DNA from: Candidatus Acidiferrales bacterium
GTDB taxonomy: Bacteria > Bacteroidota > Ignavibacteria > Kryptoniales > JAKASW01
DNA: 64,000 nucleotides
NCBI GenBank assembly: GCA_035515795.1
Contig: DATJAY010000027.1
Coordinates: 62,001-126,000 of the forward strand
Direction: 5' to 3'
Shown: positions 1 through 8,454 of the stretch, piece after piece
How positions within the stretch are numbered: the stretch's first letter is position 1
Layout: every line of letters begins with the position of its first letter
Position numbers and translations under genes: made by a program
The notes under the pieces: model-generated
What the model saw: only the letters and a program-made list of their open reading frames with translations
What the model was told of the DNA's origin: nothing
Database searches by the model: none

Positions 1-2
1 TG

Positions 3-776
3 GTACATTTAAAAAATGTTTCCATTGGTATGAAAGAACTTGTCCTCATGGCAGGTCCATGTTCGGTTGAGAGCAGATCTCAGATCAACGAGATTGCAGA
101 ATTCGTGAAGTCGCAAGGCGTTCAGGTGCTTCGCGGCGGCGCGTATAAGCCGCGGACCTCCCCTTACTCGTTCCAAGGTTTGAAAGAGGAAGGGCTGAAA
201 TACCTGCGTGAAGCCGCCGACCGATATGGGCTGAGCGTTGTTACCGAAGTGAAGGATACCGAGACTCTTCCTCTGGTCAGCGATTACTCAGACCTGCTTC
301 AAATCGGCGCCCGCAATATGCACAACTTCTCGCTGCTTGAAGCGGTGGGACGCTTGAAAAAGCCGGTTCTCCTCAAACGCGGACTTGCAGCTACAATAGA
401 AGAGTGGATGATGGCAGCTGAGTATATTGCATCACAAGGAAACTACGACATCGTTTTATGTGAACGTGGGATCAGAACATTCGAGACTTACACGAGAAAT
501 ACGCTCGACCTGAACGCGGTCCCGCTCGTCAAGCATCTCTCTCACCTTCCCATCGTTGTCGATCCAAGTCACGGCACGGGAAGCTGGGAGCTGGTTGAAC
601 CTATGGCACTTGCGGCAGTCGCAGCGGGCGCAGATGGGCTGATGATCGAGGTACATCCTCATCCTGAAAAAGCTCTCTCCGACGGAAGACAGTCGCTTAG
701 GCCCGAAAAGTTCATAGAGTTGACCGAAAAACTCAGAAAAATTTCCTCGGCATTTAATAAAGATTTTCCCAAATGA
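3..776 (+). CDS. aroF: 3-deoxy-7-phosphoheptulonate (DAHP) synthase, 5'-truncated by window edge
   Basis: This is the catalytic TIM-barrel part of a type I-beta DAHP synthase, which condenses phosphoenolpyruvate and erythrose 4-phosphate in the first step of the shikimate pathway. Visible family motifs are GPCSVES, the [16 protein letters not shown] active-site segment, the DPSHGTG segment and [16 protein letters not shown] near the end. The frame is open to the left edge, and an in-frame ATG at 30 lies only a few residues before GPCSVES. Relatives such as the Thermotoga enzyme are about 340 aa with an N-terminal ferredoxin-like regulatory domain, so I infer that the N-terminus lies outside the window and that ATG 30 is internal. 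The next gene overlaps its stop codon by 4 bp, suggesting translational coupling. Confidence 0.93.
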   Translation, partial: VHLKNVSIGMKELVLMAGPCSVESRSQINEIAEFVKSQGVQVLRGGAYKPRTSPYSFQGLKEEGLKYLREAADRYGLSVVTEVKDTETLPLVSDYSDLLQIGARNMHNFSLLEAVGRLKKPVLLKRGLAATIEEWMMAAEYIASQGNYDIVLCERGIRTFETYTRNTLDLNAVPLVKHLSHLPIVVDPSHGTGSWELVEPMALAAVAAGADGLMIEVHPHPEKALSDGRQSLRPEKFIELTEKLRKISSAFNKDFPK

Positions 777-1216
777 AGAAAATCCTGACAAAAGATGAGC
801 TCCAGAATCTGGCTGAACAGATAGGAGAAATCGAGAAAAAGACCGCCGCAGAAATTCGCGTCGTGGTACACCACAAGAAGCACTGGAGCGAAAGAAAACT
901 TTCGGCGCGCCAGGTTGCCGAGCGCGAATTTGGAGTACTCAACATGGCGAAGACCAAAAAAGGAACCGGCATCCTGGTATTCATTCTGGTGAGTGAAAGA
1001 CAATTTGAACTTCTGGCCGACCACGGGGTAATCGCCGTGCTTCCGGAGGAGTTTTGGACGAATGCGGCGCAAAAATTGTCCGGACATTTTTCGAGAAATA
1101 ATTTTTATGACGGTTTGAAAGCGGCACTGGCGGAAATCGGGGAAGTGCTCGAAACTAAATTGCCTCCAATAGCCGGGGAGCAAAGCGAGCTCCCGAACGA
1201 TGTCGTAGAGGATTGA
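773..1216 (+). CDS. TPM-domain protein
   Basis: A 147-aa protein matching the TPM (DUF477) fold. The N-terminal part contains the typical AEIRVVVH strand, followed by [22 protein letters not shown], and then the helical part around residues 90-120. TPM domains occur in proteins linked to photosystem II repair and to poorly defined phosphatase or chaperone roles; the substrate here is unknown. There is no signal peptide and no C-terminal membrane anchor, so it is probably the cytosolic stand-alone form. Its ATG overlaps the stop of the DAHP synthase gene in an ATGA arrangement, and the nitrilase gene follows 3 bp later, so the three are probably co-transcribed. Family assignment is fairly firm; function is not. 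Confidence 0.75.
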   Translation: MKKILTKDELQNLAEQIGEIEKKTAAEIRVVVHHKKHWSERKLSARQVAEREFGVLNMAKTKKGTGILVFILVSERQFELLADHGVIAVLPEEFWTNAAQKLSGHFSRNNFYDGLKAALAEIGEVLETKLPPIAGEQSELPNDVVED

Positions 1217-1219
1217 AAG

Positions 1220-2062
1220 TTGGAGAAATTCAGTCTCGCGATCGGACAGATCAAGCCAAAACTCGGGGATCTGAAATGTAATCTAGACCGCCATCTTGAA
1301 ATAGCCGTGCAGGCACAAGAAAAAGGCGCGGCTCTAATGCTCTTTCCGGAACTTGGATTGACCGGTTATTCAGTCCGAGATCTAAATTCCGAGCTCGCGA
1401 TGAGTGCGGACGATAAGTTCTTTCAACCCCTGCTGTCTCTAAGCAAGAAAATTTCTATCGTGGCGGGCACCATAATCCGAGATGAGAACGGCGGCATTCG
1501 CAACAGCCTGATCTATTTTGAAGATGCTACGGTCAAGCACATCCATTATAAAGTCTATTTGCCCACGTACGGACTTTTTGAAGAGCAGAGATATTTTCTT
1601 CCCGGAAGAGAGGTCAAAGCCTTCGACACGAAATTCGGGAAGATCGGTCTCTTGATTTGTGAGGATTTATGGCACATCTCCCTTCCTTACATTCTGGCAC
1701 TTCAAGGAGCAAAGCTCATTCTTTCATCTGCGGCAAGCCCAACTCGTCTCTCCGGCGACAGCGAAGAACATTCGGGCTACCAGATCAACAGTGAACAGCA
1801 CCGGAGTATTTCTCGTCTGCTGAGTATCTATCTTGCCTTTGCCCATCGAGTCGGTTTCGAAGACGGGGTGAGTTTTTGGGGAGGTTCGGAAGTCGTTTCG
1901 CCTCACGGTGCCGTCGTCGCTGCAGGAAAACTTTATGACGAAGATACCATTTTGTCTGAAATAGATTTGGCCGAGGTGGATCGCGCGAGATTGTTTTCGC
2001 GGCATTTCCTTGATGAAAATCCTGGGCTGCTTGTCTCACATCTTAAGGCGTTGGGGTTCTGA
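1220..2062 (+). CDS. Carbon-nitrogen hydrolase (nitrilase superfamily, NAD synthetase glutaminase-like)
   Basis: A 280-aa nitrilase-fold amidase. The Glu-Lys-Cys triad is visible: E44 in FPELGLTGY, K111 in HYKVYLPTYG and C147 in LLICEDLW. The KVYLPTYGLFEEQRYF segment and the SSAASPTR segment resemble the glutaminase domain of glutamine-dependent NAD synthetase, but no synthetase domain is fused here. It could therefore supply ammonia to a separate NadE or act as an independent amidase; the sequence does not decide. The start is a TTG at 1220, three bases after the previous stop, and no better start lies nearby. It is likely in the same transcript as the TPM gene. Confidence 0.85.
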   Translation: MEKFSLAIGQIKPKLGDLKCNLDRHLEIAVQAQEKGAALMLFPELGLTGYSVRDLNSELAMSADDKFFQPLLSLSKKISIVAGTIIRDENGGIRNSLIYFEDATVKHIHYKVYLPTYGLFEEQRYFLPGREVKAFDTKFGKIGLLICEDLWHISLPYILALQGAKLILSSAASPTRLSGDSEEHSGYQINSEQHRSISRLLSIYLAFAHRVGFEDGVSFWGGSEVVSPHGAVVAAGKLYDEDTILSEIDLAEVDRARLFSRHFLDENPGLLVSHLKALGF

Positions 2063-2189
2063 GCAGAAATATTTTTACCCTCTAAGATAACAACCTGCAC
2101 GCGCGTCAACGCCGCGTTGGGCATCTGCCTTGCCTTGCAAGTCCATAGTTCGCTTGATAAATTATTTTACAAAAGGAGAATGAGTACAG

Positions 2190-3047
2190 ATGAAGAATAC
2201 TCTAAAAACAGTGTTCTTTATGACTTTGATGATGGTTCTGTTCCTCTTTATCGGGAACATAATCGGCGGTAAAACGGGGTTAACATACGCTTTCTTGTTC
2301 AGTCTTGTCATGAATTTCTTTGCTTACTGGTTCTCTGACAAGATGGTACTAATGAGTTATCACGCAAGAGAAGTCAGGGAGGCAGAGGCACCGAGACTTC
2401 ACACCATGGTACACCGGCTGGCCACCCGCGCCGGTATTCCCATGCCGAAGCTTTATATGATTCCTACAGAGACACCAAACGCCTTCGCGACCGGCAGGAG
2501 TCCGCAACATGCTGCGGTCGCCGTGACAGAGGGGGTAATGAGAATTTTAAACGATGAGGAATTGGAGGCCGTTATCGGACACGAGCTTTCGCACGTTCTT
2601 CACCGCGATATTTTGACTTCCACGATTGTAGCGACATTCGCTGGAACGATAACGTATCTTGCCCAGATGCTGAGCTGGTCATTGTTCTTTTTCGGAGGAC
2701 GCGGAAGGGACAATGATTCGTCAGGCATCGGCGAACTATTCGTGATTATCGTTGCACCTATTGCGGCGATGTTGATACAATTGGCAGTTTCCCGTTCGCG
2801 GGAATACAAAGCGGACGAAGGAGGAGCCGAACTATCTAAGAAGCCTCTGTCGCTTGCGAACGCATTGCAGAAACTGCAGGTCAGTGCCCAGCAGATTCCC
2901 ATGCAGGCACAGCCTTCCACGGCGCACCTCTTCATAATAAACCCATTAAGCGCGCGATCCTTTGCGAGACTTTTCAGCACGCATCCTCCAACAGAGGAGC
3001 GAATAGCAAAACTTGAAGCATTAGCAGCAGGAAGAAACCTCTACTAA
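2190..3047 (+). CDS. htpX: HtpX-type membrane zinc metalloprotease
   Basis: A 285-aa M48B protease that degrades misfolded membrane proteins. Two N-terminal membrane segments (about residues 8-25 and 30-50) are followed by the HELSH zinc motif at residues 131-135, two further hydrophobic segments (about 145-165 and 185-200), and the SREYKADEGGAEL segment that carries the third zinc ligand. The length is normal for HtpX. The start is preceded by a good AAAAGGAGAA ribosome-binding site. The gene sits 15 bp before glutamate dehydrogenase; the 127-bp gap upstream suggests that it opens its own transcription unit. Confidence 0.95.
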   Translation: MKNTLKTVFFMTLMMVLFLFIGNIIGGKTGLTYAFLFSLVMNFFAYWFSDKMVLMSYHAREVREAEAPRLHTMVHRLATRAGIPMPKLYMIPTETPNAFATGRSPQHAAVAVTEGVMRILNDEELEAVIGHELSHVLHRDILTSTIVATFAGTITYLAQMLSWSLFFFGGRGRDNDSSGIGELFVIIVAPIAAMLIQLAVSRSREYKADEGGAELSKKPLSLANALQKLQVSAQQIPMQAQPSTAHLFIINPLSARSFARLFSTHPPTEERIAKLEALAAGRNLY

Positions 3048-3062
3048 AAACTTAGGAGACCT

Positions 3063-4340
3063 ATGGATTCTTACAAAGAGCCCGCCCCAATTGTCGATTG
3101 GGAAAATCCGTTTGAATCGATGATGGAGAGATTCGATGTCGCGGCCGAGATGCTTGAGCTCGAACGCGGTGTTTACGAATATCTGAAGACACCCGTCAAG
3201 CAAATCATCGTTTCAATCCCGATACAGATGGACAACGCTGAGATCGAAGTGTTTGAAGGATATCGTGTAATCCACAACGATGCCCTGGGTCCATCGAAGG
3301 GTGGAATCCGCTATGCGCCGGACATAACTCTGGATGAGATTAAAGCCCTCGCAGCATGGATGACGTGGAAATGCTCGATCGCCAATATCCCGTTCGGAGG
3401 AGCGAAGGGTGGAGTAAAATGTGATCCATCGAAGCTGACCCCGGTTGAGCTTGAAAAAATTACACGGCGATTTACTGCAAACATGCTCGACGTCTTTGGA
3501 CCCGACAAAGATATTCCCGCGCCGGACATGAATACGAACGAACAAATCATGGCATGGATCATGGACACGTACAGCATGCATGTTCGCCGGACGGAGAATG
3601 CCGTAGTCACAGGTAAACCTCTGATAATCGGCGGCTCGCTCGGCAGACGAGAAGCAACCGGAAGAGGAGTCATGGTAGCAGCATTTGCAGCAATGGCGAA
3701 GGTCGGCCTGAATCCGAAACAGACAAGTTGTGCAGTCCAGGGGTTCGGCAACGTCGGCTCGGTATCTGCGAAACTTTTGAGTGAGCAGGGATTAAGGGTT
3801 GTTGCGGTCAGCGATATAAGCGGCGGATACTATAACAAGCGCGGGATAGATGTGAACAAAGCTATTGAATGGGTGCAGAAGACCAGATCACTGGAAGGAA
3901 GCGGAATCGGCGACCAGGTCACCAACGAGGATCTCCTTGAACTGGACGTTGACGTTCTCGTCCCTGCGGCGAAAGAAGATCAAATTACTTCGCACAACGC
4001 TTCCAAGATTAAGGCAAAAATAATTGTTGAAGGAGCAAATGGGCCGACTGTTGCGAAAGCTGATCCGATTCTGGACGAGAAAGGAATTCTCGTTGTCCCG
4101 GACATCCTCGCAAATTCCGGCGGCGTGACGGTCAGCTATTTTGAATGGGTTCAGGATCGTCAGGGATTCTTCTGGACTCTCGACAGGGTCAATCGTCGTC
4201 TCGAACGGATGATGCACGACGCATTCAATAATGTTTTTCAAACTGCGGAGAAGTACAAAGTTTCGATGCGCCTCGGCGCATATATTCTGGCAATTGACAA
4301 GGTTGCAAAGACTCTTAAGATCCGCGGAATCTATGCGTAA
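3063..4340 (+). CDS. gdhA: Glutamate dehydrogenase, hexameric type
   Basis: A 425-aa enzyme that interconverts glutamate and 2-oxoglutarate plus ammonia with NAD(P)+. The substrate-binding and catalytic region contains GPSKGGIRYAP and IPFGGAKGGVKCDPS, the latter holding the active-site lysine, followed by the PAPDMNT segment. The Rossmann cofactor domain begins around residue 220 with VQGFGNVGS. The protein has the length of the roughly 420-aa GudB/RocG-like class rather than the longer 450-aa class. Cofactor preference cannot be read with certainty. A ribosome-binding site (AGGAG) precedes the ATG. The next gene starts at the last base of its stop (TAATG overlap). Confidence 0.95.
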   Translation: MDSYKEPAPIVDWENPFESMMERFDVAAEMLELERGVYEYLKTPVKQIIVSIPIQMDNAEIEVFEGYRVIHNDALGPSKGGIRYAPDITLDEIKALAAWMTWKCSIANIPFGGAKGGVKCDPSKLTPVELEKITRRFTANMLDVFGPDKDIPAPDMNTNEQIMAWIMDTYSMHVRRTENAVVTGKPLIIGGSLGRREATGRGVMVAAFAAMAKVGLNPKQTSCAVQGFGNVGSVSAKLLSEQGLRVVAVSDISGGYYNKRGIDVNKAIEWVQKTRSLEGSGIGDQVTNEDLLELDVDVLVPAAKEDQITSHNASKIKAKIIVEGANGPTVAKADPILDEKGILVVPDILANSGGVTVSYFEWVQDRQGFFWTLDRVNRRLERMMHDAFNNVFQTAEKYKVSMRLGAYILAIDKVAKTLKIRGIYA

Positions 4341-4945
4341 TGAGATATTCACCATTCGTAGGGCTTCTATTACTGTTCGGATTGTTAGTTTCAAGCAGTG
4401 AGTCAGCGGACAAAAAATTCACCAACTACGAGATTTTTCGCGCGCAGGTTGATACTCTTTCAGGAACAGTCGTCAAGATTTTGTTGAGCCGGCAGATCGG
4501 ATCAATCAGCTATCGAGCTAAACCTGGTGAGATAGAGACATTCGTGCGTCAAAAAATGGAAGAACGTTTGTTGGAAAATAATTTGCGACTCGTATCGGAT
4601 TCAACATCACAATTGAGAATGAGTGTACCGTTGTTTCAAGTTTCTTACTCTCCTCCCGTGGCGTCCCATATCTTTGCATCTCCCGATGTTGAGCGGATGG
4701 TGCAATCTGCCTATGATGTTGAGATCTCCGACAGCGGAGAAGTGAAGATCGCAAAGTCGTTTTCCTTTGCTTTTTCCGATACTGTCAACGAGAGCGATAT
4801 TCCAAATTTAGAAACCGGTTCATACGGATTTCTCCGCGGGAAAATTGATCCCGGAGGATTCTTGGACACGATATTGCAGCCTATTTTGTTCCTCGCTTCC
4901 GCCGCAGTGCTGGTATATCTTTTCTTCACATTAAGAGGTTCCTGA
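4340..4945 (+). CDS. Uncharacterised envelope protein with signal sequence and C-terminal membrane anchor
   Basis: A 201-aa protein with no family I recognise. It has an N-terminal hydrophobic stretch (residues 5-20, RYSPFVGLLLLFGLLVSSS) typical of a signal peptide, a polar middle part rich in beta-strand-like segments, and a C-terminal hydrophobic segment (about 178-196) that would anchor it in a membrane. Its ATG overlaps the glutamate dehydrogenase stop by one base, and it ends one base before the BamD-like lipoprotein gene starts. It may therefore be an envelope protein functionally tied to the lipoprotein rather than to glutamate metabolism. A role beyond the cell envelope cannot be proposed from the sequence. 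Confidence 0.7.
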   Translation: MRYSPFVGLLLLFGLLVSSSESADKKFTNYEIFRAQVDTLSGTVVKILLSRQIGSISYRAKPGEIETFVRQKMEERLLENNLRLVSDSTSQLRMSVPLFQVSYSPPVASHIFASPDVERMVQSAYDVEISDSGEVKIAKSFSFAFSDTVNESDIPNLETGSYGFLRGKIDPGGFLDTILQPILFLASAAVLVYLFFTLRGS

Positions 4946-5743
4946 ATGAAATTTACAGTAAACACCCGTTCATTAGCTACTATCTATCTGACGTTCGCCG
5001 GTCTGGCAATCATTCTTGCCTCGTGCTCGTCTACTCAAGAATTAATTGTCCAGAGCGCGGGGGAAACTTACCGACAAGGGATGCTTCTGATGCAGGATAA
5101 AGATTATACGAAGGCGCGGGATAAATTCGATATAGTGGTTAAACAATATCCCGCAAGCGCTTATGCGGACAGCGCGCAATTCTATCTCGCCGAGACTTAC
5201 TACGATCAGGAGGAATACATCACCTCCGCATTCGAATACGAAAATGTTTACAGAAGCTACCCGTCGTCTAAGTTGTCACCGGACGCGAGGTTTATGATTG
5301 CAAAATGTTACATGGCTCAGGCACCGAGGGTTCAACTCGATCAGCAGAGTACGACGAAGGCAATCGAGGCATTCCAAAGTTTTATAGACTATTACCCCCA
5401 AAGTCCGCTCGTGCCTCAGGCAGAGAAGGAAATTATGGATCTTCGAAGCCGTGTCGCTGAAAAATATTACGACACCGCAGAGCTGTACACAGCGATGGGG
5501 TACTACAAGGCTGCTGTCGTTTATTATGATCTGATTCTTGATCAGTACCATGATTCAAATTTTGCCGACAAGGCTGCCCTGGGAAAAGTTAAGGTGCTGA
5601 TGAAACGTCACAAGGACAGCGATGCAAAGTCGGCACTCGAAAAATTTTACATTTCATTTCCAAATTCGAAATTAAGGGAAGAAGCAAACCAACTTGCGCA
5701 TACTTTGAACATCGCCACCGGCAAGCAGCCAGACGCAAATTAA
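4946..5743 (+). CDS. bamD: BamD-like outer-membrane assembly lipoprotein
   Basis: A 265-aa TPR lipoprotein resembling BamD/YfiO, a component of the machinery that inserts beta-barrel proteins into the outer membrane. A signal peptide ends in a lipobox with the cysteine in LASCSS (about residue 27), followed by TPR-type repeats: GMLLMQDKDYTKARDKFDIV, AQFYLAETYYDQEEYITSAF and MGYYKAAVVYYDLILDQY. Total length matches the 240-280 aa usual for BamD. Related TPR lipoproteins (CpoB, YbgF) are an alternative, but the repeat layout fits BamD better. It follows the previous gene immediately. Confidence 0.82.
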   Translation: MKFTVNTRSLATIYLTFAGLAIILASCSSTQELIVQSAGETYRQGMLLMQDKDYTKARDKFDIVVKQYPASAYADSAQFYLAETYYDQEEYITSAFEYENVYRSYPSSKLSPDARFMIAKCYMAQAPRVQLDQQSTTKAIEAFQSFIDYYPQSPLVPQAEKEIMDLRSRVAEKYYDTAELYTAMGYYKAAVVYYDLILDQYHDSNFADKAALGKVKVLMKRHKDSDAKSALEKFYISFPNSKLREEANQLAHTLNIATGKQPDAN

Positions 5744-5775
5744 CCCGATATGGAGGGAAGGATAGAAAGTAAATT

Positions 5776-6303
5776 GTGACTGAAGGCAAACGAGATCCGC
5801 AGGATAAACGGGTGCAGGAATCCAATGTAGAAATGGTTGAGCTTGTCCTGCCAAACGATACAAATCAGCTCGGCAATTTGCTAGGCGGCAGACTGATGCA
5901 TTGGATAGATATAGTCGCTGCCATGGCTGCGACAAGACATTCCAACCATGTCTGCGTAACCGCCGCGGTGGACGAGCTGAGTTTTCTCCATCCGATCAAG
6001 CTCGGTGAGCTCGTCACCTTGAAGTCAAGCGTCAACAGGGTATTTAATACTTCAATGGAAGTCGGTGTGAAAGTATTTTCAGAGAATCCGCTCACGGGAG
6101 AAAGGAAGCATTCAAACTCCGCTTACTTGACATTCGTAAGCATCGACCGATCGAGTCAGCCGATCAAATCTGTTTCCGTCGTGCCTGAGTCTTTGGAAGA
6201 GAAGCGCCGATATGAACAGGCTCAGGTTAGACGAGAACAGAGACTTAAACACAGGGAAGAAACGAAAAGAATCTGGCAGGAGCGCACCGGTGAACAGGGG
6301 TGA
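5776..6303 (+). CDS. Acyl-CoA thioesterase (hotdog fold, YciA/BFIT type)
   Basis: A 175-aa hotdog thioesterase that hydrolyses acyl-CoA esters. The family core is visible in ELVLPNDTNQLGNLLGGRLMHWIDIVAAMAA, in which the N-x-x-G-x-x-x-GG segment and the following acidic residue form the active site, and in the strand VTAAVDELSFLHPIKLGELVTL. The C-terminal 30 residues are a highly charged helix (EKRRYEQAQVRREQRLKHRE) longer than in minimal family members. The GTG start at 5776 is chosen because a strong GGAGGGAAGGA ribosome-binding site precedes it; no ATG lies before the conserved core. Natural substrate chain length is unknown. Confidence 0.88.
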   Translation: MTEGKRDPQDKRVQESNVEMVELVLPNDTNQLGNLLGGRLMHWIDIVAAMAATRHSNHVCVTAAVDELSFLHPIKLGELVTLKSSVNRVFNTSMEVGVKVFSENPLTGERKHSNSAYLTFVSIDRSSQPIKSVSVVPESLEEKRRYEQAQVRREQRLKHREETKRIWQERTGEQG

Positions 6304-8454
6304 TTGAAAAGGATGAACGACATTGCTGAGATCAGGCCGGTCATAATATTCAGACACCTGATCATTCAAATGGTATTTGTCGTAAACATTGTGCGAGTTG
6401 CGGAGGCGCAAGTTTACACTCCTGTCTTCAGGGCAGTAGAGATGCAAGCGACAATAGCTCCATTGGGCGAGATGGTTGCGGGGAATTTCTCTGGACATAA
6501 TAGCGTGGCTGCGCTGTGCAGGGTGGAAAAAGCGATATACTTCTTCGAACCCGACTCGATGGAAAATCTCATCCTTGCGAATGTCGTAACACTTCCGGAC
6601 ACTCCAATTGCGATTTCGAAGGGTCAAGAAATTTTCATAGATACAAGCAACCATGAAAGACATTTCGACAAGCTCGCAGTTCTGGAGAGCGGCCATTCCG
6701 TGATGCTCGTATCGTTTGGAAAAGACGGCCGTCCCATTGTATCACAATTATCCCATGCTGATGCTTATGCGACCGATGTCAGGACGACCGATCTTGAAGC
6801 CAGAGGAAAACTCGACATAATCACTTTTGGAAAATTCTGCCCGGGGGTTTTCGTCGCAGGGAAAGCGAGAACCGACAGCATCCAAGATGCCCAAGCCATG
6901 CAAACTCCGCTCGAGGGTATTCCGTTCAGCTCAATCGCTTTCACAGATTTCAACGGCGACCTCGTCCCTGATATGGCAGCCCTCGACTGGGTGAACCATA
7001 GGCTTCTTATTTTCTACGGCAGAGGAGATGGCACATTTGCACAGCCGGTCTCGTTCCAGCTTAGGGCTGAGCCGTCAACTCTTGCTGTTGCTGATTTGAC
7101 CGGTGACGGCTATCCTGACATTCTGATCGGTTACAACGGCCTCGATCAGATCGATCTATACGGAGGCGACGGCGTCGGACGATTCCTCCTCAGGCAAACA
7201 TTAAAAACCGCGGGCTCGATCTCAAAATTCGCGCTGGCAGATTTCACCGGGAACGGAGCGAAGGATATCGCCGCGTTGAGCTCCAGCGAAAAACAGATAA
7301 CGCTTTTTTCGTACGACGTGTCATCAAAGGATTTCAAATACTCGGGGACGGTGGGCGTCGGTGAGAATTACGACGACATCATCCCGTTTTACTTTCCAAA
7401 CCGTCTCCGCGCCGATCTCGTCGCCTCGAGCTTAAGCGAGAAATATGTCAAAGTATTCAAGACCTCCGTTATATTTAACAAATACCCCGACGTGCTTTTG
7501 CCCGTAAGTGAAGGTTCTTGCCAGCTATCTGTCTTTGGAAATGACACCTCCAATTGCATGGTTGCCGCGGACACATCGGGAAGAATCACGCTTGTGCACT
7601 ATAACGGAACAATTATAACAGGCGAGGACACTGCCTTTGAATTTCGATCGGAAGAAAATCTTGCATTCATGAAATTAGTCATTTCCGACCAGTTTCATCT
7701 TCTCTCATTTTACACTGATACCAACACGGTCAGCATGTACGATGTGCTGACAAAAGACGAAAATGGCAGGAAGGTCATGACAGCCCGAATTCCATTTTTG
7801 GTCGATGGAACAATACATGGAGATTCCGCAATCATGGCCACCGCTTATACGGTAAAGTCAGACAGCGGAGTCGGCATTTCATATTTCACATCGTACGCGC
7901 AGGAAGATTTCATTGAGAAAGACTATTATCTTAACGAGGCGAAAAATTACGTTTCATCTGCCCTTACTCTTCTGGATAGGGATCCCGCATTCTTTAGAAT
8001 TTCGGAAAAGGGAATCGACACCATGTCGTTTGTCTGCACCCGTCTGAGGTGGCGAAGAACCGTTTCAAATGTAATCCAGGGTTCTAAAGCGAAACTTGCC
8101 GCACTGAATGAACAACAATACCTGTTTGTTGAGTATGATGACACGCTCACGATGTTCAAAATCTCATTGGAGAAACCAATGATACTCACGCTGCATCAAA
8201 CATGTGCGATGCCTTTCGATAGCTCTGAGTTTAGCAGTGTTCGCGTTTCAATTGCTGATTCAGTTTTTTATGTGGCTTTCTTCGACAGCGCACAGAGCTC
8301 CGTATCACTTTTCTCAGCTGCGGCTTCGCAGTCAAAGTTGATCAGATCGTGGCGCACTGAAGACAGACCGGAAGATATCGCCGTTTTGCCTGTGATGAGA
8401 AGAATATATTTCTTGAATCGACCTGAGTCCTATGTCTCTGTCCACAATTTTTGA
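6304..8454 (+). CDS. Secreted FG-GAP/VCBS-repeat protein
   Basis: A 716-aa exported protein. A signal peptide occupies residues 1-36 and ends in VAEAQ. Residues about 200-330 contain at least three FG-GAP/VCBS-like repeats, recognised by FTDFNGDLVPDMAALD, VADLTGDGYPDILIGYNG and LADFTGNGAKDIAALSS, in which the DxNxDxxxD loops probably bind calcium in beta-propeller blades. The second half also looks beta-rich but has lost the signature. The start is a TTG at 6304; an in-frame ATG at 6313 is an alternative. Such proteins in this branch are usually surface-associated. Its end overlaps the metalloprotease gene by 23 bp, so the pair is probably expressed together. Confidence 0.8.
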   Translation: MKRMNDIAEIRPVIIFRHLIIQMVFVVNIVRVAEAQVYTPVFRAVEMQATIAPLGEMVAGNFSGHNSVAALCRVEKAIYFFEPDSMENLILANVVTLPDTPIAISKGQEIFIDTSNHERHFDKLAVLESGHSVMLVSFGKDGRPIVSQLSHADAYATDVRTTDLEARGKLDIITFGKFCPGVFVAGKARTDSIQDAQAMQTPLEGIPFSSIAFTDFNGDLVPDMAALDWVNHRLLIFYGRGDGTFAQPVSFQLRAEPSTLAVADLTGDGYPDILIGYNGLDQIDLYGGDGVGRFLLRQTLKTAGSISKFALADFTGNGAKDIAALSSSEKQITLFSYDVSSKDFKYSGTVGVGENYDDIIPFYFPNRLRADLVASSLSEKYVKVFKTSVIFNKYPDVLLPVSEGSCQLSVFGNDTSNCMVAADTSGRITLVHYNGTIITGEDTAFEFRSEENLAFMKLVISDQFHLLSFYTDTNTVSMYDVLTKDENGRKVMTARIPFLVDGTIHGDSAIMATAYTVKSDSGVGISYFTSYAQEDFIEKDYYLNEAKNYVSSALTLLDRDPAFFRISEKGIDTMSFVCTRLRWRRTVSNVIQGSKAKLAALNEQQYLFVEYDDTLTMFKISLEKPMILTLHQTCAMPFDSSEFSSVRVSIADSVFYVAFFDSAQSSVSLFSAAASQSKLIRSWRTEDRPEDIAVLPVMRRIYFLNRPESYVSVHNF

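Noticed and set aside
456-1183. Long minus-strand ORFs opposite the first two genes
   Set aside because: They are shadows of strongly supported plus-strand genes with intact motifs.
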